NCBI GenBank assembly: GCA_964576925.1
Contig: CAZNWJ010000013.1
Span: forward strand, 1 to 64,000
Reading direction: 5' to 3'
DNA length: 64,000 nucleotides
DNA from: JADJGC01 sp964576925
GTDB lineage: Bacteria > Zixibacteria > MSB-5A5 > CAIYYT01
Both the position numbers and the translations under genes were made by a program. Positions 44,629 through 53,178 of the stretch are shown here, piece by piece (the stretch's first letter is position 1; each line of letters opens with the position of its first letter). Under the pieces are notes generated by a model that had not been told where the DNA came from, made no database searches, and saw only the letters and a list, made by a program, of their open reading frames with translations.

Positions 44629-45447
44629 CTAAGCCAGATGGCGCAAGTAGAGATAGAGCGCGGGCGCTGCAAAAACGAGCGAATCAAAGCGGTCGAGAAT
44701 GCCGCCGTGACCGGGGATCAGGTTTGACGAATCCTTCACCTGCATTTCGCGCTTGAAGATCGATTCTACCAGATCACCGAGCTGGCCGAATACGGCAATA
44801 ATCACAGCCGGCAGCACGAGGCGGGAAAAACCGACTTCCTGGAGGAAGATGAAGTTGAAGATCCCTGCCGTAAGAACGGCCCCCAGAAAACCACCGAGAA
44901 AGCCGGCGACGGTTTTGTTGGGGCTGATGGCCGGGGAGAGCTTGGCGGAGCCGAACTTCACTCCAACGTAGTAGGCCGCTGTGTCAATGATCCAGATGGC
45001 CGCGAAGAGGAAGGTGACCCAGCCGCCCGCCTGCGATACCGGCACGATGTCGGTGGAGCGGATGAGGATCAGGCTGGAAAATCCCAGACTCAAATAGAGC
45101 ACGCCGAAAAATCCGATTCCGATTGAGCGCGAAACATCCCCGAGGCCCCGCGTGAAGGTATACGGCAACGTCGTCAGGAAGAGCGTGCCGAATAGATATT
45201 CCAGCAGATAACGGCCTTCGAGAAAGGCGTCGGAGAATGCGGGGAAGGCCGCGAGCAGGATGAGCAGAGCCTTTTGCCAGAAGTAGAGTTTGATCCGCGT
45301 TAGCGAAAACAATTCCCAGACCGACAAGGCGATCAGGAGCTCGACAAAGATCAGGAAGGGTATCCCGCCGAGATGAAACACATAGAGCAGTAGCGGGATG
45401 AAGACGGCGGCAACGGCCAGGCGCTGGGCAAGGTTACGAGAGATCAT
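44629..45447 (-). CDS. cdsA: Phosphatidate cytidylyltransferase
   Basis: 272 residues. Forms CDP-diacylglycerol from phosphatidate and CTP at the membrane. About eight helices and the CDS signature near the end (KDSSNLIPGHGGILDRFDSL). The ATG at 45447 overlaps the uppS stop (ATGA), and the same frame open further upstream lies inside uppS. CDP-diacylglycerol is the substrate of the PgsA-like enzyme at 11533. Confidence 0.93.
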   Translation of the reverse strand: MISRNLAQRLAVAAVFIPLLLYVFHLGGIPFLIFVELLIALSVWELFSLTRIKLYFWQKALLILLAAFPAFSDAFLEGRYLLEYLFGTLFLTTLPYTFTRGLGDVSRSIGIGFFGVLYLSLGFSSLILIRSTDIVPVSQAGGWVTFLFAAIWIIDTAAYYVGVKFGSAKLSPAISPNKTVAGFLGGFLGAVLTAGIFNFIFLQEVGFSRLVLPAVIIAVFGQLGDLVESIFKREMQVKDSSNLIPGHGGILDRFDSLVFAAPALYLYLRHLA

Positions 45448-46184
45448 AACTTGCCGAAGCGGCGCTCGCGTTTTTGGTAGTCGAGGATGATTTCGAGGAA
45501 CTCCCGTTCGGCGAAGTCGGGCCAAAGGGTCTGTGTAATGGCCAGTTCGGTGTAAGAAGTCTGCCAGAGCAGGAAATTGGACAGACGCATTTCTCCGGAG
45601 GTGCGAATCAGCAAGTCCGGGTCAGGAAGCGGATGGGTGAAGAGATAGGTTGAAAAGAGCGCCTCATCAATCTCGTTGATCTTGATTTTGTTCGCTTTGA
45701 CGTCGCGCGCAATCTGCCGGGCGACTTCGACGATTTCCATGCGACCGCCGTAATTGAGGGCGAGATTCAGCACGAGACCGGTGTTTTTCGAAGTCTTTTC
45801 GATAGCGTGCAGGATCGCGCGCCGGCGGGCGAAGGGAATTTCGTCGATTTGTCCGGTCGTGATCAAACGGACGTTGTTCTTGATCAGTTCCGCAAGTTCG
45901 GAGCGAGCAGTGTCGTTCAGAAGTTTGAAAAGGAAGCCCACTTCAGTCTTGGGCCGCTTCCAGTTCTCGACGCTGAACGTGTAGAGCGTCAGGTAGGAGA
46001 TGCCGATTTCGCCGCAGAGCTGCACGATGCGCCGCACCGCGCCGACACCGGCTTTATGGCCGGCGGAGCGGTCGAGGCCGCGTTTGGCGGCCCAGCGGCC
46101 GTTGCCATCCATGATAATGGCAACGTGCTGCGGGAGTTTTTCTGGGGAAATCTTCTCTTTGAGAGAAGCGAGATCGGAGGTCAA
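45444..46184 (-). CDS. uppS: Undecaprenyl diphosphate synthase
   Basis: 246 residues, cis-prenyltransferase making the C55 carrier lipid for peptidoglycan. HVAIIMDGNGRWAAKRG is the catalytic signature and LTLYTFSVENWKRP the second. TTG start at 46184 (no clear ribosome-binding site); the next Met would be inside the catalytic motif. Lies between frr and cdsA in the conserved order. Confidence 0.94.
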   Translation of the reverse strand: MTSDLASLKEKISPEKLPQHVAIIMDGNGRWAAKRGLDRSAGHKAGVGAVRRIVQLCGEIGISYLTLYTFSVENWKRPKTEVGFLFKLLNDTARSELAELIKNNVRLITTGQIDEIPFARRRAILHAIEKTSKNTGLVLNLALNYGGRMEIVEVARQIARDVKANKIKINEIDEALFSTYLFTHPLPDPDLLIRTSGEMRLSNFLLWQTSYTELAITQTLWPDFAEREFLEIILDYQKRERRFGKL

Positions 46185-46192
46185 GCGAGCGC

Positions 46193-46756
46193 TCAGACCG
46201 CCATCACCTCGGCTTCTTTCGCCGTCGTGAGCTTGTCGATCTGCGCGATATACTTGTCGGTCAGTGTCTGCGCGTCCACTTCGGCGTTGTCCTTCTCATC
46301 TTCGGAAATCTTGTGATCCTTGAGCAGGCGCTTGACATGATCGAGCGAGTCGCGTCGGATGTTACGGATGGCGACCTTGTTTTCTTCGGCCATTTTCTTG
46401 ATCAACTTCACGAGTTCCTTGCGCCGGTCTTCGCTAAGCGAGGGGACCGTAATACGGATGACCTGACCGTCGGATTGCGGGTTGAAGCCGAGATTGGACT
46501 TCTGAATCGACTTGGTAATCTCGGTCAGCAATTGCTTTTCCCAGGGTTGCACAACGATCAACTGGGCTTCGGGAGTCGAGATCGAGCTGACATTTTTCAG
46601 CGGGGTCGGTGTGCCGTAATAGTCGACCATGATTTCATCCAGCATATGGACATTGGCCTTCCCGGACCGCACCGTAGCGAAATGGTGTTGCAAGGCAGCA
46701 ATCGACTTCTTCATCTTGTCTTCCGCTTCAGCCAACAACTGCGCAACTGTCGTCAT
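46193..46756 (-). CDS. frr: Ribosome recycling factor
   Basis: 187 residues, the usual length. With EF-G it splits post-termination ribosomes. The family patterns FATVRSGKAN, VDYYGTPTPL and RRKELVKLIKKMAEENKVAIRNIRRD are intact. GGAGG sits 7 bases before the ATG, and the first codon overlaps the pyrH stop (ATGA). Confidence 0.96.
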   Translation of the reverse strand: MTTVAQLLAEAEDKMKKSIAALQHHFATVRSGKANVHMLDEIMVDYYGTPTPLKNVSSISTPEAQLIVVQPWEKQLLTEITKSIQKSNLGFNPQSDGQVIRITVPSLSEDRRKELVKLIKKMAEENKVAIRNIRRDSLDHVKRLLKDHKISEDEKDNAEVDAQTLTDKYIAQIDKLTTAKEAEVMAV

Positions 46757-47490
46757 ACGACTTCCTCCGTACTGTTTTTGACCAGCGTACCGATCTTTTC
46801 GCCGGTGACAACCTTAAAGAGATTGCCCGCGTCGGTCAACTTAAAAACGACCAACGGCAGGCGGTTCTCGCGGCAAAGCGTGAACGCCGTGCCGTCCATG
46901 ACCTTCAAATCACGCTTCAAGACTTCGTCATAATTGATCACGTCAAAGCGCTTAGCCTCCGGATGCTTGACCGGGTCGGCATCGTAAACGCCGTCTACCT
47001 TGGTCGCCTTGAGTACGACGTCGACCTCGGTTTCGATGCCGCGCAGGACGGCGGCGGTATCGGTCGTAAAATAGGGATTACCGGTACCGGCGGCCATGAT
47101 AACGATACGGCCTTTTTCCATGTGGCGAATGGCGCGGCGGCGGATGAACGGTTCGGCCACCGCTTCGATGCGAATCGCCGAGAGCACGCGCGTGTACATT
47201 CCATAGTTTTCCAGGGTCGACTGCAGCGCCATCGAATTGATCACTGTCGCCAGCATGCCCATATAATCGCCGGCAGCGCGGCCGATTCCCAGGGCGGTGC
47301 CGTGAGCGCCGCGATGGAAGTTGCCGCCGCCGATGACGATGCCAACTTCGACACCGAGTTCCTTGACCGATTTGACTTCGTTGGCGATGTATTCGAGGCG
47401 GCGCGGGTCGATACCGAAACCCTGCTCTCCGGCGAGTTGTTCGCCGGAGAGTTTCAGGAGTATGCGTTTATACACGGGCGCGACGGCCAT
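46753..47490 (-). CDS. pyrH: Uridylate kinase
   Basis: 245 residues, amino-acid-kinase fold. Phosphorylates UMP to UDP. Signatures RILLKLSGEQLAG, IVIGGGNFHRG and ATKVDGVYDADP are present. It begins at the base after the tsf stop and ends overlapping frr, so translation is tightly coupled. Confidence 0.96.
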   Translation of the reverse strand: MAVAPVYKRILLKLSGEQLAGEQGFGIDPRRLEYIANEVKSVKELGVEVGIVIGGGNFHRGAHGTALGIGRAAGDYMGMLATVINSMALQSTLENYGMYTRVLSAIRIEAVAEPFIRRRAIRHMEKGRIVIMAAGTGNPYFTTDTAAVLRGIETEVDVVLKATKVDGVYDADPVKHPEAKRFDVINYDEVLKRDLKVMDGTAFTLCRENRLPLVVFKLTDAGNLFKVVTGEKIGTLVKNSTEEVV

Positions 47491-48084
47491 CTATTCTCCG
47501 AGCCGATAGCGGGCGAAGCGGCGGATCTGGATGTTCTCGCCGATCTTGGCAATGGCGTTCTTGACGAGATCGCCGATGGAAATCTCGGGATCGCGGACGA
47601 ACGGCTGTTCCATCAAGGCGACTTCGGAGTACCACTTCTCCATGCGGCCGTCAACGATCTTATCGACGATCTTTTCCGGCTTGCCCTCGTTGAGCGTCTG
47701 GTGGCGGTAGATTTCGCGCTCGCGGTTAAAGACCTCTTCCGAGATATCTTCGCGGCGGACGACCAGCGGATTGGAGGCGGCTACGTGCATCGCGATGTTC
47801 TTGACCAGTTCGCGGAAATCATCGGTGCGGGCGACAAAGTCGGTCTCGCACTGCACTTCCACGAGCACTGCCAGCTTGTCGCCGGGGTGGACGTAGTGGC
47901 CGATCAATCCTTCTTTGGTTTCGCGGGCGGCCTTGGAAGCGGCCTTGGCAATTCCGCGTTCGCGCAGGATGGTCACCGCCTTGTCCATATCGCCATTGGC
48001 TTCGGTCAGGGCTTTCTTGCATTCCATCATGCCGGCGCCGGAACGCTCGCGCAGTTCTTTCACCATGTCAGCTGTTATAGTCAT
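47491..48084 (-). CDS. tsf: Elongation factor Ts
   Basis: 197 residues, the short form found in many bacteria. Exchanges GDP for GTP on EF-Tu. The UBA-like N-terminus (VKELRERSGAGMMECKKAL) and the core motif VEVQCETDFVAR are clear. Directly downstream of rpsB and upstream of pyrH. Confidence 0.95.
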   Translation of the reverse strand: MTITADMVKELRERSGAGMMECKKALTEANGDMDKAVTILRERGIAKAASKAARETKEGLIGHYVHPGDKLAVLVEVQCETDFVARTDDFRELVKNIAMHVAASNPLVVRREDISEEVFNREREIYRHQTLNEGKPEKIVDKIVDGRMEKWYSEVALMEQPFVRDPEISIGDLVKNAIAKIGENIQIRRFARYRLGE

Positions 48085-48099
48085 TGTAGCAAACCTCTC

Positions 48100-48867
48100 T
48101 TATGCTTCGCTCTCGCCGAACTTGCCGGCGGAAGCTTCCTGGTCGCCGGCAGCGGCCGGCGCTTCCATCTGTTGCGGGATCATCATGGCTTTGGCTTCCA
48201 TCGCCGAGTCGACGACGTGGCGGCAGATGATGCGAATCGACTTGATGGCATCGTCATTGGCCGCAATCGGGAAGTCGATCGGATCGGGATCGGAGTTCGT
48301 GTCGATGATGCCGATGATCGGAATGCCGAGCTTGTTGGCTTCAGCAACCGCGATCTTCTCTTTTTTGCAGTCGACGACGAACATCAGTCCGGGCAAGCGG
48401 TTCATGTCGCGGATGCCGCCGAGGACTTTTTCAAGCTTCTCGTGTTCTTTGCTGAGACCGGAGATTTCCTTCTTGGTCAACTTCTCAAAAGTGCCGTCCT
48501 CGCGCATCTTCTCGATATCCTTCAGGCGCTTGATATTCTTCTTGATCGTCTGGAAATTGGTCAGCATACCGCCGAGCCAGCGTTCGGTGACAAAGAAGTG
48601 TCCGCAGCGCTGGGCCTCGGCCTTGATGACGTCCTGCGCCTGCTTTTTGGTGCCGACGAAGAGGATGTACTGGTTCTTGCCGACGATTTCCTGCGCCTTG
48701 CGGCTGGCGATCTTAATGGCGTTAAGGGTCTTGTTGAGATCGATGATGTAGACGCCGTTCTTGGCGGTGAAGATGAACTTCTTCATCTTCGGGTTCCAGC
48801 GGCGGGTCTGGTGACCGAAGTGCACGCCGGCTTCGAGAAGGTCACGGACAGTGACTTCTGTGGGCAT
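48100..48867 (-). CDS. rpsB: 30S ribosomal protein S2
   Basis: 255 residues. N-terminal LLEAGVHFGHQTRRWNPKM and the central FVTERWLGGMLTNFQTI are diagnostic. A short Ala/Glu-rich tail ends the protein. 16 bases before tsf. Confidence 0.97.
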   Translation of the reverse strand: MPTEVTVRDLLEAGVHFGHQTRRWNPKMKKFIFTAKNGVYIIDLNKTLNAIKIASRKAQEIVGKNQYILFVGTKKQAQDVIKAEAQRCGHFFVTERWLGGMLTNFQTIKKNIKRLKDIEKMREDGTFEKLTKKEISGLSKEHEKLEKVLGGIRDMNRLPGLMFVVDCKKEKIAVAEANKLGIPIIGIIDTNSDPDPIDFPIAANDDAIKSIRIICRHVVDSAMEAKAMMIPQQMEAPAAAGDQEASAGKFGESEA

Positions 48868-49010
48868 TCATAACTCCTGATGTTTGGTTAAGCCGCCATC
48901 CGGATCGTCTTCGGTCAACGGGACGAACTTGCGGTTCGACCACCCGTCCGAATCCCCGGATGTGTGAAATATCGCGGCGGACCTTGCGGCCCGCCGAGTG
49001 AATTCTGTTT

Positions 49011-49403
49011 CTAACGCTTCGAGAACTGGAAGCGCTTACGAGCCTTGACCTGGCCGTATTTCTTGCGCTCGACGGCACGTGGATCGCGCGTGAGCATACC
49101 GGCCACCTTCAACGGCTTGCGCAGTTCCGGATTAAACGCGGCCAGAGCGCGCGCCAGCGCCAGGCGAATCGCGCCGGCCTGGCCGGAAAGACCGCCGCCG
49201 GCAGCATTGACCTTGATGTCGAAACGACCGGCGAGATTGGCGACCTTGAGCGGCTCCGAGGCGAGCGTCACCAGCGATTCGCGGGTCAGATAGGGGAGAA
49301 TGTCCTTACCGTTGACATTCCATTGTCCCCGACCCGGAACCAGCCAAAGACTGGCAGTGGCGTTTTTGCGCCGTCCGGATGCGTGAATCTTGTCTTGAGG
49401 CAT
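49011..49403 (-). CDS. rpsI: 30S ribosomal protein S9
   Basis: 130 residues from the ATG at 49403 (PQDKIHASGRRKNA). The universal basic C-terminus KARKRFQFSKR is present. Follows rplM by 24 bases, the standard pair. Confidence 0.97.
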   Translation of the reverse strand: MPQDKIHASGRRKNATASLWLVPGRGQWNVNGKDILPYLTRESLVTLASEPLKVANLAGRFDIKVNAAGGGLSGQAGAIRLALARALAAFNPELRKPLKVAGMLTRDPRAVERKKYGQVKARKRFQFSKR

Positions 49404-49427
49404 CAATGACCTTTCTATCTCCAACGA

Positions 49428-49862
49428 CTATTTCAGTTCCAGCGGTTCCGGATTCTGCGCGGCGTGCGGGTGCACCGGTCCCTTGTAGACTTTGAGCTTC
49501 TTGATCATCTTACGACCCAACGGCCCCTTGGGGAGCATGCCCCAGACCGCGTCGCGAATGATCGATTCCGGGTAGCGGGTGATCGCCTTGTCAAACGTGA
49601 TCTGGCGATGACCGCCCGGATAAAGGGTGTTCCAATGCCAGGTCTTTTCGGATTCTTTCTTCGGGGTCGACAGCCGCACCTTGTCGGCATTGACGACAAC
49701 GACGAAATCGCCGAGATCCATAAACGGCGAATACTCGGGCTTGGTCTTGCCCATCAGAATGCGGGCGATCTTAGTCGCCTGGCGTCCGAGGATTTTGCCG
49801 TTGACGTCGACGACAAACCACTTGCGTTCGACACTCTCGGGCTTTAGAAAGGCGGTTCTCAC
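49428..49862 (-). CDS. rplM: 50S ribosomal protein L13
   Basis: 144 residues, GTG start at 49862 with AAGGAG 6 bases upstream. Motifs VVVNADKVRLS, HWNTLYPGG and WGMLPKGPLGR are typical. First gene of the ribosomal run, 40 bases from a good promoter. Confidence 0.97.
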   Translation of the reverse strand: MRTAFLKPESVERKWFVVDVNGKILGRQATKIARILMGKTKPEYSPFMDLGDFVVVVNADKVRLSTPKKESEKTWHWNTLYPGGHRQITFDKAITRYPESIIRDAVWGMLPKGPLGRKMIKKLKVYKGPVHPHAAQNPEPLELK

Positions 49863-49901
49863 TAACTACTCCTTACACTTCTCTCCAATAACAAGACCCG
49901 T

Positions 49902-49929
49902 AAAATACGCAACCGGAGACGATTGTCAA
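49902..49929 (-). promoter_or_regulatory. rplM operon promoter
   Basis: Read on the minus strand: TTGACA (49929-49924), 16 bases, TATTTT (49907-49902). Consensus -35 with a fair -10, about 40 bases from the rplM start. Likely the main promoter of rplM-rpsI and perhaps of the genes beyond. Confidence 0.75.
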
Positions 49930-50039
49930 GGGCGGGGAAAGAAATATGCGATTTTTTTACGCCGTTGCGGGATAGACAGTTGAACCGGATTTCACGCCGT
50001 AGTTGCGAATCTCTCCCCCCCCTGCGGCAGGACTACTGC

Positions 50040-50669
50040 CTAAGAGCAGTTTGCGCAGGGGGCCGGGCCGCCGCCGAAAATATAGGTCACAATATAAACG
50101 GCGTCGGTGATGTCGACGCGGTCGTTGCAGTCGACATTGCCTGATTCCAACGGATCAGGCGCCGGGCCGCCGCCAAAGATGTAGGAGACCAAGAAGACGG
50201 CGTCGGTGATGTCTACGCGATCGTTGTCGTCCACATCGCCACAGAGGAACTCGGCGCCGGTAGAGAAGTCCTGCCAGAAACCGGAATTCAGGTTGAAATT
50301 GGTCGAAGTTGAGGGACCTGCCACTGTCTGGCCGATCGTGCCGTCAATAATGAAGTTGGCGGAAGACATCGTGCCGCCGCCGGAGGCGATGACGTCCCAA
50401 TTGATCTGTTCGCCGGCGCGCGGAGCGTTCGGCTTCTGGGTAGCGGAGTCGCCGGTGGGGATCAGGATGTCCGCAGGGATTCCACTAGCGGTCGCATTAG
50501 CGGCCGAACCGGTTGGCGTTGCGTTCATTACCGGTTGGGCCTGAGGCGCCTTCTTGACCTCGGCTGCTGCCGGGGTCGGGATCGATTTCTTGGCAGGCGT
50601 CTTCGCGCCAAAGGTGGAGCCGGTTAATGCCAGAATCAGAATGGTCGTAAGCGTAAGCCGAAAAGTCAT
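50040..50669 (-). CDS. Small secreted protein with dockerin tail
   Basis: 209 residues, ATG at 50669 with AGGAG 9 bases upstream. Signal peptide (LTTILILALTGSTFGA), an Ala/Pro/Lys-rich linker, then a beta motif common in secreted proteins of uncultured bacteria (VIASGGGTMSS...GTIGQTVAGP...GFWQDF), and two dockerin-like repeats (GDVDDNDRVDITD, GNVDCNDRVDITD). Third protein of this tail type in the window. Its promoter candidate is at 50695. Confidence 0.75.
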   Translation of the reverse strand: MTFRLTLTTILILALTGSTFGAKTPAKKSIPTPAAAEVKKAPQAQPVMNATPTGSAANATASGIPADILIPTGDSATQKPNAPRAGEQINWDVIASGGGTMSSANFIIDGTIGQTVAGPSTSTNFNLNSGFWQDFSTGAEFLCGDVDDNDRVDITDAVFLVSYIFGGGPAPDPLESGNVDCNDRVDITDAVYIVTYIFGGGPAPCANCS

Positions 50670-50694
50670 TGTAGTACTCCTGCAAATATAGGTC

Positions 50695-50722
50695 AAAATA
50701 GTACTTTATGGCCAAATGGCAA
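50695..50722 (-). promoter_or_regulatory. Promoter candidate for dockerin protein
   Basis: On the minus strand TTGCCA (50722-50717), 16 bases, TATTTT (50700-50695), 26 bases from the start codon of the small dockerin protein. Moderate match. Confidence 0.45.
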
Positions 50723-50749
50723 GCAATAAATGCTGCTATCTGGGCAGTC

Positions 50750-52633
50750 TTACCGCGACTCCTCTTCCTCCTCGATTGGCCGTGCCTGAGCTTGCGGCTT
50801 CTGGCGCTCCAGGTCCTGTTGAATCTGGAAGGTGTAGCCGCGCTCCGGCGCCGCGCCGAAGGCTTCGGGGTGCAGATAGCGGCCGCGAAATTCGGCTGGC
50901 TTGGCCAATTCGTTTGCCAAGGGGTGTGACTTGGCGAAGTTGTCGGTGCGTGTGCCGGTCATCATCCAGGAGACTTTGACGCTGGGTCGGTCGGTGGCAA
51001 TAGTGAAGCCGTTGCCGGAGAATTCATCCTCGACAATTGCCTGTGCGAACTGGCCAATCACAGTCAGATGATAGCGGAAGTCGGTGGCCACTTGCGGTAG
51101 GTAAGCCGGCAAAATGACGCGGGCTTTGCCTGAGACATCGGTAGTCACGTTGCCCGACAGGGTGATTTGGTATTCCGGTGACTCTATGCCAGCCAACTGC
51201 AGATACTGATTCTCGGGGTCGGACGGATGATCAAGCCGGGTTACTTTTGCCGGCATATAAACGGTTCCGCCGACGTAGACATCGCCGGTGAAATAGCCTG
51301 ACCAGTTGGCGGCATTGCTGTAGGAGTGGCCATAAACGGCGTATCCGGTACCAACGTTGTTGCCGGTTGTGCCGGAGATACCATAGGCGTTGCCGCCATT
51401 GTTCAACACATAGTTGGTAGTTCCAACTGAGGACGAATTCGCGGTGTTGTCGTGTACGCTCGTGTAGACACCGATACCGGTGCTGTTACCGGAGACTTCG
51501 GCAAACAGGCCGAATCCGGAGATTGCGCCGGTCGCCTGTAGTTCGGCACCGTAGGCAGCGGCGCCGTAACTTGCCTCCGAATACAAGCCGTAACTCGAAC
51601 CGGTGTGAAGGTCCACGGTGCGTGCGCGACCATGGAGATACGCGCCGTAGCGATAGTCGCCATCGGAGATGCCCACTCCGTAAAATCCGTACACGGTCCC
51701 TGCGTTTGCAGCGCCGGCGGTTGCTCCCGAAGCACGACTGCGGAGCCCGTAGACGGTGCCGGTACTGAAATTGTCGAGGTCGGCATAGATGCCGTAGCGC
51801 GAACCTGTCGTGCTGTAGTTGCGGACGGCCTGGACCAAGTACGTAGACGAGGGGCTGTAGGCGTTGGTGCCGATCACGATTCCGGTGTTGTTTCCGTCAA
51901 AGGTTGAGTCACCCACGTGGAAGCCGCCATTGAAGTACTTATCACCCGAGGCTACTTGTAGTGAAGTTAGATTCATGGCGGTGCCGGAGATCTTGGAGGT
52001 AGCAATTGCGGCGGTTGCGCTGATATCGGCGTTCACGATCGTGCCGTCGAGCAAGTGCGTCGAAGTTACACCACTCGCAGCAATATCAAGCGTAGCGCTC
52101 CCCGAGGTTGCGCCGCCATCCAAGCCGTCGCCGGCATTGACCGCTGTGATATCGCCGATGCCAACATCGTCGACACCATCAGCGAAGCCACCTGGCATGC
52201 CGGTCAAGTTGTTCCAACTGTGATAGTGCGAAGCCGGCTCACCCGCAAGCAAGTCGCTGTCATAGCTGTGAAAGGTGTACGCGGTCGAGACGATCTGCTG
52301 CCGCGTCGACATCTCCGGACCACCGTTTACGCCGATCGCCAGGAAGCGGGGAGTTGCCACGAACAATCCCGGGGCTATCGGGCTAACCGAGCCAAGAATG
52401 ACGGCAAATAGACCTTTGTTGACGTTAACGGTAGTGTGAGTCTCGGTCCACAGCGCAGTCCCCCCGAATTCACTATCGTAAACCGTGAAGCTGACCTGGT
52501 AAACTCCATCGAGCGGGACTCCGGCGTTATCAGTGAGTCGGCCCTGGTAGTTGAGCAGGAATGGAGTGGCTCCGAAGAGACTCGCCGAAAACGCGAGTAG
52601 GCCAATGAGCATCAGAGTGTAAAGGGTACGCAC
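50750..52633 (-). CDS. Secreted YQGRL-family protein A
   Basis: 627 residues, GTG start with AGGAG 7 bases upstream. Signal peptide (LMLIGLLAFSASLFGA), then the family N-terminal beta domain (LLNYQGRL...VSFTVYD), a link with the family pattern SGVTSTHLLDGTIVNADIS, a variable Gly/Tyr-rich middle with many short VYGxY/YGxY strands, and the family C-terminal domain (DHPSDPENQYLQLAG...FRYHLTVIGQFAQAIV...LHPEAFG). Function unknown; the architecture suggests a surface beta-structural protein. Most diverged member of the array, and last in transcription order. Confidence 0.75.
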   Translation of the reverse strand: MRTLYTLMLIGLLAFSASLFGATPFLLNYQGRLTDNAGVPLDGVYQVSFTVYDSEFGGTALWTETHTTVNVNKGLFAVILGSVSPIAPGLFVATPRFLAIGVNGGPEMSTRQQIVSTAYTFHSYDSDLLAGEPASHYHSWNNLTGMPGGFADGVDDVGIGDITAVNAGDGLDGGATSGSATLDIAASGVTSTHLLDGTIVNADISATAAIATSKISGTAMNLTSLQVASGDKYFNGGFHVGDSTFDGNNTGIVIGTNAYSPSSTYLVQAVRNYSTTGSRYGIYADLDNFSTGTVYGLRSRASGATAGAANAGTVYGFYGVGISDGDYRYGAYLHGRARTVDLHTGSSYGLYSEASYGAAAYGAELQATGAISGFGLFAEVSGNSTGIGVYTSVHDNTANSSSVGTTNYVLNNGGNAYGISGTTGNNVGTGYAVYGHSYSNAANWSGYFTGDVYVGGTVYMPAKVTRLDHPSDPENQYLQLAGIESPEYQITLSGNVTTDVSGKARVILPAYLPQVATDFRYHLTVIGQFAQAIVEDEFSGNGFTIATDRPSVKVSWMMTGTRTDNFAKSHPLANELAKPAEFRGRYLHPEAFGAAPERGYTFQIQQDLERQKPQAQARPIEEEEESR

Positions 52634-53178
52634 GGTATGACTCCTGTAGACTTGGTAGCTGAAATGATTCTTAAAATCGCAGTGAAAAAGAGAGGCGCGC
52701 CGGGAAACATCCCCTGCAACCTCGTTAGGTCAATAGCAACAAAGGGCAACCTAAAGCCCTCCCTGATCTGAACCAATGCGGTAGTTAAGCGAGTGCGAAG
52801 GGGTCGACAGCCGGGCAAGAGATATCCCGGTTATTGGCAAACCGTCGCAGGTCAATCATACCAAACTGGACAAAATTGTCAAGGAAATAGGGAGATTTTT
52901 CATTGTTGATTTGACTCAAAAGCAGGAGTCGGAGGATCGGAAAGTCGAGTGTATTGGCTCAGCCAGCGGTCAGGTTAGCTTTTTTCTCTTGGCCGAGTCT
53001 CCGGGCTGGCCGAGGACGTACGTGTAGAGGCCCCCAGGCACCTGAACCGCTTGAATGCCGGAGTTCCATTGAGCTTCCGGCGACCGGAGCGTCATAGATT
53101 TGAAAGCGGTTTAAGAATTCGCCATCCGCCCCGGTATACCGGCGGTCGTCGTGGGACCGAGCCAGGAGACTAATCGAG
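52634..53178. other. Spacer with gene relic
   Basis: 545 bases between paralogues A and B. No intact gene. It contains the relic at 52970-53112 and is A+T-rich around 52855-52915. The rest shows nothing recognisable. Confidence 0.5.
52970..53112 (-). pseudogene. Relic of a YQGRL-family gene
   Basis: On the minus strand, starting near 53112, one frame reads FQIYDAPVAGSS; after a frameshift another reads WNSGIQAVQVPGGLYTYVLG and then stops at 52970. These match the N-terminal domain of proteins B and D (FQIYDAPVGGTSLWNSNIQP, YTYVLGQ). About 20 bases (GGCCGAGGACGTACGTGTA) are identical to the intact copies. A decayed extra member of the array. Confidence 0.75.

Noticed and set aside
46963..48873. 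A 636-codon open frame on the plus strand
   Set aside because: It lies exactly antisense to pyrH, tsf and rpsB, which are clear homologues, and its composition is that of a shadow frame.
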